The translations under genes and the position numbers were made by a program. A DNA stretch of 64,000 nucleotides. Source: Pseudomonadota bacterium (GTDB taxonomy: Bacteria > Pseudomonadota > Gammaproteobacteria > Halothiobacillales > Halothiobacillaceae). This document shows positions 1-7,100 of this stretch, one piece after another. Location of the stretch: the NCBI GenBank assembly GCA_021801265.1, contig JAJYYE010000010.1, positions 1 to 64,000 on the forward strand, given 5' to 3'. The stretch's first letter is position 1; the number at the start of each line of letters is the position of its first letter. A model generated the notes under the pieces. The model saw only the letters and a list, made by a program, of their open reading frames with translations. It made no database searches and had not been told where the DNA came from.

Positions 1-127
1 ATCGGCTGAGGAACAAGCGAAAGGCCGGTACCGTGACTCAACCGGAGACCGTAAACGAGCCCAAGGGGGTCAATTTTATTTCGGCGATTTGACCGCCAAA
101 GGGGTCACTTTTCAGTCGGCGTTGACA
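1..127. mobile_element. IS21-family insertion sequence end (partial)
   Basis: Read on the minus strand, the element would begin TGTCAACGCCGACTGAAAAG at base 127 and continue leftward out of the window. It carries two short copies of a TGACCCCYTTGG-like motif, which I recognise from the ends of IS21-type elements. The boundary with the AbiEii-like gene falls abruptly where the toxin-like protein sequence turns into IS-encoded residues (DPFGGQIAEIKLT). Only one end is visible, so neither the target duplication nor the istA/istB genes can be checked. The family assignment rests on recalled sequence resemblance. Confidence 0.6.
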
Positions 128-577
128 CATGACGGAGCGATCTGCCCAACGATCAGCGTTGGCGAGGAGCTTTTCGGCATACATATCGACGCGGCTTAGG
201 GTGGGAACCCCGAAAGCGTGATGGATTGATCCGCTGAGCTCGATACGATTCTCGCTGAGGAATTCAATTTTTATCGGTACGCCGTCCATCTCTATGACCG
301 CGCGAACGCCATAGATGTCGGCGCGCACATCTCAGAGATGTTTGATTGGTTCTGAGATCAGGTCGCCAAGGGTGTTGTTTTTGATTGAGCGTCTGATCAG
401 GCGGAATCCATCTCTAGAGGAGCACATGAAATCGATGTCGACCGATTCCCGGTACTCGTCCAGAGATAGTGCGATAGCGGTGCCGCCACCAAAAAAACAT
501 TCCGCTTTCATCAGGAGGTCGGAGTTGATCCGCTGAAGCACGTTTGCAATTGATTGATGGTGTGGACGGTTAAACAT
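128..577 (-). pseudogene. AbiEii/AbiGii-type nucleotidyltransferase toxin, broken
   Basis: The N-terminal half shows the nucleotidyltransferase signature FFGGGTAIAL, then SVDIDF with the paired metal-binding aspartates, typical of AbiEii/AbiGii toxins that modify tRNA or block growth. The frame is interrupted by an in-frame TGA at 332-334. After it, protein-like sequence resumes in the same frame (DVRADIYGVRAVIEMDGVPI), so this is a nonsense mutation (probably CGA to TGA) and not a frameshift. About 68 codons later the gene is cut by the IS21-type end. The start ATG overlaps the end of the upstream 78-aa gene by 8 bp, as in a translationally coupled pair. The product is almost certainly inactive: only about 150 codons remain, with a premature stop. 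Confidence 0.75.
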
Positions 578-806
578 TCAGGAATCCCTCGCCAAATTTG
601 ATCGCAAGACGGGCAATAAGCGCCCGCTCGGCGGCGGACATGGTGTTCTCGTCAATGAACCGCCAATTGCGCTCATAAAGGCCAAAGGCATCGCTTTCGG
701 TCATGACTTTTGTGTGAGGCTGGCTCCACGCGATTAGGCGAAGCTGGGGAAAGTCATCGATAAAGATGTTCGGGTCGGCAGATTTTATTTCAATGGGCGC
801 AATCAT
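570..806 (-). CDS. Small hypothetical protein upstream of the AbiEii remnant
   Basis: A 78-aa acidic protein starting MIAPIEIKSADPN, preceded by a GGAGA Shine-Dalgarno about 8 nt upstream. It ends in an 8-bp overlap with the AbiEii-type gene, so the two formed one operon. It has no membrane segment and no helix-turn-helix I can recognise. By position it would be the partner or antitoxin of the nucleotidyltransferase, but it is much shorter than the usual AbiEi regulator (about 200 aa) and does not resemble it. That role is inference from position only. With its partner broken, it is probably a relic. Confidence 0.55.
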   Translation of the reverse strand: MIAPIEIKSADPNIFIDDFPQLRLIAWSQPHTKVMTESDAFGLYERNWRFIDENTMSAAERALIARLAIKFGEGFLNV

Positions 807-933
807 GACGGGATCTCCGAATTTGGATTGGTGGATGCGGACATCCGGGGGGCGAGGAGATCCTTACTCGTCGTCTTCAGGCTACACAGGACGGCAGTTG
901 TCGCAATACCCGTCAGGCTCATCCGGATACCCA

Positions 934-990
934 ATGAAAGTAGCCACAATCACAGGACATAAAACGGTCGCAATGCTTTCACGCTATACC
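934..990 (+). pseudogene. Tyrosine recombinase (integrase) C-terminal remnant
   Basis: The frame reads VATITGHKTVAMLSRYT. This matches the catalytic box at the end of phage-type tyrosine recombinases (the GHK histidine region followed by RYT, where the Tyr is normally the nucleophile). Nothing upstream in this frame resembles the rest of an integrase, and the usual HL following RYT is lost. It is therefore a fragment left after deletion or rearrangement. It shows the island once carried an integrase. Confidence 0.6.
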
Positions 991-1004
991 TTGATTTATA
1001 AAGT
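991..1004. repeat. Direct repeat flanking hipBA, copy 1
   Basis: TTGATTTATAAAGT occurs here and again at 2907-2920. Extending both to 22 bp gives 19 identities. The two copies bracket hipBA. They might be remains of att or target-site duplications, or an AT-rich coincidence. Confidence 0.35.
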
Positions 1005-1015
1005 TATTGACTGCT

Positions 1016-1039
1016 TATGTTCAGTCTGGACTGAACATA
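1016..1039. repeat. Perfect 24-bp inverted repeat
   Basis: Arms TATGTTCAGTC and GACTGAACATA (11 bp each, perfect) flank a central TG. There is no T-tract on either side, so it does not look like an intrinsic terminator. It lies between the integrase remnant and the 3' end of hipA. It could be an operator or a recombination site; nothing nearby decides which. Confidence 0.6.
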
Positions 1040-1143
1040 GTTCACATTATCTCCTTCTACAGAGACATTGACCCCATATAACCTCCATTTTTGTTTTAAC
1101 GTCAAACGTCACCACATACAAAACCAATTCCAGCGACACGTTT

Positions 1144-2430
1144 TCAGGGAGAGGGGGCGCCGCCTCGCTTCATCACTGTCAACTCATCAAGCCCGTCATC
1201 CTCGGCAGGGATAGAGATAATCCTTTCTTTTGATATGCGGCATACTTCATCAACACCCGCACCCCACTCGGTCAACATGCCTCGACCCACCGAAAACTCA
1301 TCATGATGAGAGAGGTAGTCAGACAACCTGCGTCTGGTTTTCAAAACCCCTTCGGCCACCTCCTCTAAGATGGTTTCGGCACGCTGCCGGGATAAATCAC
1401 AATGTCTGAACCCGAAATCGACAAGCCGCTTGGCGTCTGGAAATCGCTTAGTCCCCCCCAGAGTCAACGCAAGCGTGTCTTTCTTGATGTAAACGGTAGT
1501 TGTCACAATATCGTAGGCCGGGGCGAGGCAAACAGAAGACGCGGAATCTTCATAAAGCACCCCAAAGTTTTTTAGGTGCGCGTCTCCGTTCCTCAACGCA
1601 CAGGAAACAACCAATGACCTGAAAAAAGAGTCTTTGGCCGCCCGCAACCCCTCAACGCTCACAAACGCCCCGATCCTTTTGACTGCGGCCTCATAACTCC
1701 CTCTGTACTTGTCAGTTGATCCATAGCCGGACAGTACGCAAAGGTCTTCGAATCCCATGTAGCGCCCGGACTCGGACAAATCAAACCGCTTTACAACAAA
1801 AAACTTCCCATTCTCTGATAGATCGAAGTCGGGCGTGGCCAGACCAGACTCCCGAGCAGCAGTCATGCAGAAAAACTCATTGGCTGCCAAGCTCGGAAAC
1901 TCATCACCCTCCCATCCTTTAACAATATGCGTGGCCCCCTTTACAACCAGTTTTTCAGGAGGTGCGCTCGCCAAAGATTCATCCTTGATCAAAACCTTCG
2001 GCTGGATACCGGACACCCCGGACACCCCGGAAAAGCGAGATAGCAAATCACGAAGCAAATCCTCACTACCCTTGTAAGCAAGGATTTCCCGCACACTCTG
2101 CGTGGGCACATCATCAATTGACTCAAGACTATCGCTATAACGCAAACGACCAATCTGGGAGCGGCCAACGACTGACAATAATTTCAAATCGTCAAACACT
2201 GGAACATGCTTACGAAAACTGTTTTCCAGCGACTCTCGCAAACGCCCTTCTGGCAAATTCATCTGAAAGATGGGATGCAAGTCATGTTGATGCACATATC
2301 CATCCAATGTCATGGGCATGGTTAATGAAATATCCTGCCCCTGTTCGGCGTTCTGATAGGAAAACAGATACCCACCTGACACCCTTCCAAGCCCACCAAC
2401 CCTGTTTTTGTCCACCCAGACATTAAGCAT
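1144..2430 (-). CDS. hipA: HipA-family Ser/Thr kinase toxin
   Basis: A 428-aa kinase toxin of a type II toxin-antitoxin pair; E. coli HipA (440 aa) phosphorylates glutamyl-tRNA synthetase. The N-terminal HipA domain (MLNVWVDKNRVGGLG) is followed by a Ser/Gly-rich P-loop (SGVSGVSGIQPKVLIK) holding the expected regulatory serine. The catalytic loop NGDAHLKNF and the metal-binding APAYDI motif are both present. The start is placed at the ATG at 2430, not the longer frame, because it overlaps the end of hipB by 8 bp and opens on the family N-terminus. A 9-bp tandem duplication (2011-2028) repeats Gly-Val-Ser just before the P-loop. The frame is otherwise intact, so the toxin is probably functional. 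It is cotranscribed with hipB. Confidence 0.9.
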   Translation of the reverse strand: MLNVWVDKNRVGGLGRVSGGYLFSYQNAEQGQDISLTMPMTLDGYVHQHDLHPIFQMNLPEGRLRESLENSFRKHVPVFDDLKLLSVVGRSQIGRLRYSDSLESIDDVPTQSVREILAYKGSEDLLRDLLSRFSGVSGVSGIQPKVLIKDESLASAPPEKLVVKGATHIVKGWEGDEFPSLAANEFFCMTAARESGLATPDFDLSENGKFFVVKRFDLSESGRYMGFEDLCVLSGYGSTDKYRGSYEAAVKRIGAFVSVEGLRAAKDSFFRSLVVSCALRNGDAHLKNFGVLYEDSASSVCLAPAYDIVTTTVYIKKDTLALTLGGTKRFPDAKRLVDFGFRHCDLSRQRAETILEEVAEGVLKTRRRLSDYLSHHDEFSVGRGMLTEWGAGVDEVCRISKERIISIPAEDDGLDELTVMKRGGAPSP

Positions 2431-2686
2431 GGCTTCGCTCCAATCGCTGTTCTTCAATCAAGTCATTCAAGGTAGGACGCTGCCGCTTCTCACGAACAAC
2501 GACTTCAAGCCCAAGCCCATCACAGATTTTCATAATCTTCCGCAGGCCCAAGTCATCAATGTTGCCGGTTTCGAGGTTGCTCAATGTCGCTCGACTCATG
2601 CTTAAAGGATCAGTGACCTTTTTTTGGGAAAACCCCAGAGACTTTCTCTTTTCTCGAATAACCGCACCAATCTCAAACATATTCAT
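2423..2686 (-). CDS. hipB: HipB-family XRE antitoxin/repressor
   Basis: An 87-aa antitoxin with an XRE helix-turn-helix at about residues 7-60 (IGAVIREKRKSLGFSQKKV, then MSRATLSNLETG as the recognition-helix region). In the family, HipB neutralises HipA and represses its own operon. The start is placed at MNMFEIG because the longer frame begins upstream inside the operator and promoter. No clear Shine-Dalgarno precedes it. It overlaps hipA by 8 bp, giving translational coupling. Confidence 0.88.
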   Translation of the reverse strand: MNMFEIGAVIREKRKSLGFSQKKVTDPLSMSRATLSNLETGNIDDLGLRKIMKICDGLGLEVVVREKRQRPTLNDLIEEQRLERSHA

Positions 2687-2699
2687 GTTTATGTACCGC

Positions 2700-2759
2700 A
2701 TACAATACAATTTCGGTAAATATATCACGAATTGCATCGTATTCAATACATTTAGTCAA
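2700..2759 (-). promoter_or_regulatory. hipBA promoter and probable HipB operator
   Basis: Reading leftward, -35 TTGACT (2754-2759) and -10 TGCAAT (2731-2736) are separated by exactly 17 bp. An imperfect inverted repeat with 13-bp arms (ATACAATACAATT at 2700-2712; AATTGCATCGTAT at 2730-2742; 11 of 13 pairs) covers the -10 box and the transcription start. This is where an autorepressing HipB would bind. The link to HipB is inference from position. Confidence 0.65.
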
Positions 2760-2906
2760 ACGATCTTTCGTCAAATAGATAAGTGCGCAAGGTGTGTTTC
2801 AGCATTGAGCAGTAATTTTCTTAGCCCAAGCGTATTTTCCCACCCTTGGCATTCAATGCAGTGGCGTTAGGCATCCAGGCCATCGTCTAAGTATAGTTTC
2901 AACACA

Positions 2907-2920
2907 TTGATTTATAAAGT
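2907..2920. repeat. Direct repeat flanking hipBA, copy 2
   Basis: Second copy of TTGATTTATAAAGT (first at 991-1004), in the same orientation, about 150 bp upstream of the hipB promoter. Confidence 0.35.
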
Positions 2921-3045
2921 ATTTAACTTGTGAAAAACGTGTATAAACTAGACTTCAAGTGGAGAATTTCATCCACAGTCTCAACAAGGAGAACACATCT
3001 AAAAATATGTGTGACTGTTTTTGATTGACGCTCCGAACGCGAGCC

Positions 3046-3071
3046 AAAAAAAACCCGAACATAAGTTCGGG
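3046..3071 (-). terminator. Rho-independent terminator
   Basis: On the minus strand, stem CCCGAAC / GTTCGGG (7 bp, 4-nt loop) is followed by eight T. It would end the transcript from the 3148-3555 ORF, and possibly read-through from cas2 and the CRISPR array. The rest of 2760-3147 holds no gene I can support. Confidence 0.8.
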
Positions 3072-3147
3072 CCAATGTCGCGCAGGTCGTGGTTGCGCGG
3101 CCGGGGTAATTAGCCCAAAAAAACGGAATCGCCAAATCGATTCCCGG

Positions 3148-3555
3148 TTACATCTTCGGCCCGGATGAGCTTGATTTTTGGTCTTCTCGGGAATCGGTTT
3201 TGCTGGTCTGATCTTGTGTTTGCCCGTGGTTCGACATGCGTGACAAGGCAATTTGACTGTCGAATTTGATCTTCGGAACAATTCGCCCCAGTTCAGACTG
3301 GATAATGGGGTGGTCGACGCCGGACTTGTTCTCATTGACCAGCTTTGATACCCCATTCATCAGTGTCGTTTGCCATGCGCAGATGTCGTCGTAGTCGATG
3401 GGCTTCTCGTTGTATGCGGCCAGCCGCGACTCGATCATGTGCAGGGACAGGTTGGTGTCGATGTTATTAACCCATTGAATGCCGCTGATGAATTGCTCTT
3501 GATCCTTCGCGTACTCGTCGACCATGAGGGTGACGCGGAACAGAAACACCCCCAC
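3148..3555 (-). CDS. Hypothetical protein, unrecognised
   Basis: A 135-aa frame, or 125 aa if the ATG at 3525 (MVDEYAKDQEQF) is used; the longer version begins at GTG 3555 with a hydrophobic stretch. The body is acidic and probably helical (SGIQWVNNIDTNLSLHMIESRLAAYNEK). The last 30 residues are polar and Ser/Lys/Asp-rich, likely disordered. I do not recognise a family. It lies downstream of the orphan cas2 on the same strand and is followed by a good terminator, which supports it being an expressed gene. It may be an island-specific accessory protein. Confidence 0.5.
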   Translation of the reverse strand: MGVFLFRVTLMVDEYAKDQEQFISGIQWVNNIDTNLSLHMIESRLAAYNEKPIDYDDICAWQTTLMNGVSKLVNENKSGVDHPIIQSELGRIVPKIKFDSQIALSRMSNHGQTQDQTSKTDSREDQKSSSSGPKM

Positions 3556-3597
3556 GGGCGTAGGGAAGACAACAACAAATTGTTAATGATCGCCATT

Positions 3598-3640
3598 AAA
3601 ACACAACTGGTTGTGTTTTAGAAATCAAACCTCTAAAACA
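3598..3640. repeat. Nested inverted repeats of an AAAACAC motif
   Basis: AAAACACAAC (3598-3607) and GTTGTGTTTT (3610-3619) form perfect 10-bp arms around TG. A second inverted pair, TGTTTTAGA (3614-3622) and TCTAAAACA (3632-3640), shares one arm. A further TAAAACAC sits near 3650. The cluster lies between the orphan cas2 and the 3148-3555 ORF. Stems are A/T-rich, so an operator is more likely than a terminator. Confidence 0.5.
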
Positions 3641-3664
3641 GATCGAACTAAAACACGATAAAAT

Positions 3665-3964
3665 TCAAGCGACAGGCTCAAATTGTATTTGTTTCTCAAT
3701 CACCAATTGCAAACCGGAAATCTCGGTAAGACTGCGTTTGGTGTCGCCGATACCGCGAATTTCATAGCCGGGCGTTTCCGGAATACGGCGGAAAATCATC
3801 AGCCCGCTTTCGTGCGGGCAATGATCGTACAAATACTCCACCACTTTCTTGGCAACGGCATCTTTTACACCAGAAACAAACACATTGGGACGCGGCTCAA
3901 TAAACCACAATTTCATTCTACCGCGCACGGCAGGCGGTAAATCATTGGCAATCACGACGAGCAT
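3665..3964 (-). CDS. cas2: Orphan Cas2 of the type I-E (CT1978) family
   Basis: A 99-aa protein that aligns by eye with E. coli type I-E Cas2: MLVVIANDLPPAVRGRMKLW compares with MLVVVTENVPPRLRGRLAIW, followed by a conserved GYEIRGIGD region. Cas2 is the structural dimer of the Cas1-Cas2 integrase. An AGGAG Shine-Dalgarno precedes the ATG. The adjacent type I-F system already has Cas2 fused to Cas3, and no I-E cas1, cascade genes or I-E repeats are visible, so this gene is an orphan. It lies past the trailer end of the I-F array on the same strand, 151 bp from the last repeat, with no terminator in between. It could be a relic of a lost I-E locus, or a nuclease with another role. Confidence 0.85.
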   Translation of the reverse strand: MLVVIANDLPPAVRGRMKLWFIEPRPNVFVSGVKDAVAKKVVEYLYDHCPHESGLMIFRRIPETPGYEIRGIGDTKRSLTEISGLQLVIEKQIQFEPVA

Positions 3965-4079
3965 TTTTCACTCCTAATATAGCTTCAATGTCTTGGCCTA
4001 TATTGCCGAGTAAATCAACCTCGATCACTCGCTGGCGAAATGCGGCCGGCACTTTGTGTTTGTTATACTGTCCGGCCAT
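3942..4079 (-). CDS. Possible small ORF overlapping cas2
   Basis: A 45-codon frame beginning MAGQYNKHKVPAAFRQRV and containing the acidic stretch EVDLLGNIGQDIEAIL. It starts 36 bp after the last CRISPR repeat and overlaps the first 23 bp of cas2. Its composition is protein-like (charged N-terminus, amphipathic helix), but no family is recognised and no strong Shine-Dalgarno is seen. It may be a leader peptide coupled to cas2, or the tail of a deleted upstream gene with a fortuitous ATG. Confidence 0.3.
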   Translation of the reverse strand: MAGQYNKHKVPAAFRQRVIEVDLLGNIGQDIEAILGVKNARRDCQ

Positions 4080-4114
4080 GTCCAGCGTGAGTGAAAAGTG
4101 AGAAAAATCAACTG

Positions 4115-7100
4115 TTTCTGAGCTGCCTGTGCGGCAGTGAACTCATGCTGGGTAGCGGGCTGGATCTTTCATCTTTTCTGAGCTGCCTGTGCGGCAGTGA
4201 ACGGCCAACGATGCGCCGCCCCCGTCAATGGTTATTTCTGAGCTGCCTGTGCGGCAGTGAACCAAGGTGGAAAGCAAGAAAGACTTAGCTAAACTTTCTG
4301 AGCTGCCTGTGCGGCAGTGAACCGGAACTGATCATTACTTATACTCAACCGTCTTTTCTGAGCTGCCTGTGCGGCAGTGAACTCCGCACCATCCTGAGCG
4401 GTGCCCCCGTTACCTTTCTGAGCTGCCTGTACGGCAGTGAACCAAACGCATCTGACCCGCCCTTGAGCTGGCCCTTTCTGAGCTGCCTGTGCGGCAGTGA
4501 ACATGGCTACGCCTCGCGGCTGTGCCTTCAGATCTTTCTGAGCTGCCTGTGCGGCAGTGAACGCGGCGATGCCCCGGCCGGAAACATTCACAACTTTCTG
4601 AGCTGCCTGTGCGGCAGTGAACTGCTCAACTCAGATAACGGGCTATTCTGTGCATTTCTGAGCTGCCTGTGCGGCAGTGAACAGAACCCTCGCCGGCGAT
4701 GCCTGCCCATCAGATTTCTGAGCTGCCTGTGCGGCAGTGAACAGAACCCTCGCCGGCGATGCCTGCCCATCAGATTTCTGAGCTGCCTGTGCGGCAGTGA
4801 ACACGATCTGCTGCCATGACGCGCGGGGTTATCTTTTCTGAGCTGCCTGTGCGGCAGTGAACTTGTGGATCGTCTGGAAGGGTTGCCCCCCGATTTTCTG
4901 AGCTGCCTGTGCGGCAGTGAACGGACGCCAGCAAAATGATCGTTCCTGCCGGGTTTTCTGAGCTGCCTGTGCGGCAGTGAACATGCGGTTATTACTGATC
5001 CGCCATATGGCATTTTTCTGAGCTGCCTGTGCGGCAGTGAACTTGAGCAGCACATCGCCCATGATCTGCTGAGCTTTCTGAGCTGCCTGTGCGGCAGTGA
5101 ACTTTGCCGATGGGGATGATGCGGCTGCCCATGTTTTCTGAGCTGCCTGTGCGGCAGTGAACCATCCGGTTAGCGCGACTTGCGCTTCGATGATTTTCTG
5201 AGCTGCCTGTGCGGCAGTGAACGCCCCGCTTGACATACGACTGGATAATTAATTTTTCTGAGCTGCCTGTGCGGCAGTGAACTTTTGTTTGCGTGGCGGT
5301 GATTCGTCAGAATCTTTCTGAGCTGCCTGTGCGGCAGTGAACGTTATTCAACAAAGCGGCTCAAGTTTTGCACATTTCTGAGCTGCCTGTGCGGCAGTGA
5401 ACGTGTTGGTGGCCGCCGAGCTGTAGCCGGTGTTTTTCTGAGCTGCCTGTGCGGCAGTGAACAGCGGGTACGAGATTTTACTGGACTATTTCGATTTCTG
5501 AGCTGCCTGTGCGGCAGTGAACTATCCCTGTAAAACAAATGCTCGTGAATCTCTTTTCTGAGCTGCCTGTGCGGCAGTGAACTGATGCCCGTCATAATCC
5601 CCATGCGGTCGAGTTTTCTGAGCTGCCTGTGCGGCAGTGAACGGGCTAACACCGCACCCCGCAAATCGCCCATTTTTCTGAGCTGCCTGTGCGGCAGTGA
5701 ACATTATTCTGGCGTTGATCGAGTTAACACGAACTTTCTGAGCTGCCTGTGCGGCAGTGAACGGCCAGACTGTCCGCGTACCCCTCGACCGCATTTTCTG
5801 AGCTGCCTGTGCGGCAGTGAACGTCAAAGTCAGGATATACCGCACCTGAATTCATTTCTGAGCTGCCTGTGCGGCAGTGAACAGAGCCCGGCTTGAATCT
5901 CATCTGACGCAAGATTTCTGAGCTGCCTGTGCGGCAGTGAACGTCCGGCTCATCTGCGGCCCATGTCGGCGTGATTTCTGAGCTGCCTGTGCGGCAGTGA
6001 ACTCACTGTCTTGTTGCTGGCTCCTGACGCATCTTTTCTGAGCTGCCTGTGCGGCAGTGAACCGTCAGACGATGGGCCGGTGTATTCATTGCATTTTCTG
6101 AGCTGCCTGTGCGGCAGTGAACTTTGTGTGTTCATTATCTCGCCCACGTTAAAATTTCTGAGCTGCCTGTGCGGCAGTGAACGTGTGATCAGACAGGGTA
6201 AGCCAATCGTCGTTTTTCTGAGCTGCCTGTGCGGCAGTGAACAGAGCGAGCGCATCGTCTCGGCGAGCACCGCTTTTCTGAGCTGCCTGTGCGGCAGTGA
6301 ACGATGCAAACTGGCATCATGAGCCACGGGACCGTTTCTGAGCTGCCTGTGCGGCAGTGAACTCGTAAATCTGCTGTTCAAGGCATTCCGTGACTTTCTG
6401 AGCTGCCTGTGCGGCAGTGAACTGGGTAAGCAGGCACGCCGCGTCATCCTGATCTTTCTGAGCTGCCTGTGCGGCAGTGAACTGGACTTGGCGAACTGAT
6501 TGCCGATGTGACCCTTTCTGAGCTGCCTGTGCGGCAGTGAACTTTATCGTTTGCCCTTGTTGGATAGCATGATTTTTCTGAGCTGCCTGTGCGGCAGTGA
6601 ACTATGCTCATCGAATATTGACGATAATGTGCGATTTCTGAGCTGCCTGTGCGGCAGTGAACCTGTTGATCATTTATTGCACTGACTGCCTTCGTTTCTG
6701 AGCTGCCTGTGCGGCAGTGAACTCGCCCGCCAGGCGGTGCCATATACGGCTGAATTTCTGAGCTGCCTGTGCGGCAGTGAACACAAAAAGAGCTTGCAAA
6801 CAGGGAGTTTTTATTTTCTGAGCTGCCTGTGCGGCAGTGAACGTTTGTGAAGAGAACAAAGACGCGATTTCTAATTTCTGAGCTGCCTGTGCGGCAGTGA
6901 ACCGGAATGGCAACAACCGGGCTTTATCAATAATTTTCTGAGCTGCCTGTGCGGCAGTGAACGGTCACAAGGAGCGTCAGCGTTAATTCAATCATTTCTG
7001 AGCTGCCTGTGCGGCAGTGAACGATTATATCTGCTCAATGAGTTTGACATTAAATTTCTGAGCTGCCTGTGCGGCAGTGAACATGTCGAATCAATCCAAA

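Noticed and set aside
766-1071. 101-aa plus-strand ORF
   Set aside because: Only the short GHK...RYT segment resembles a protein family (integrase). The rest is antisense to or outside coding sequence, so it is listed as a remnant only.
2955-3356. 133-aa and 70-aa minus-strand ORFs
   Set aside because: They run through the terminator at 3046-3071 and overlap the better 3148-3555 frame; composition is not protein-like.
3598-3619. Hairpin as a terminator of cas2
   Set aside because: The stem is A/T-rich with a 2-nt centre and no T-run beyond the stem; an operator is more plausible.
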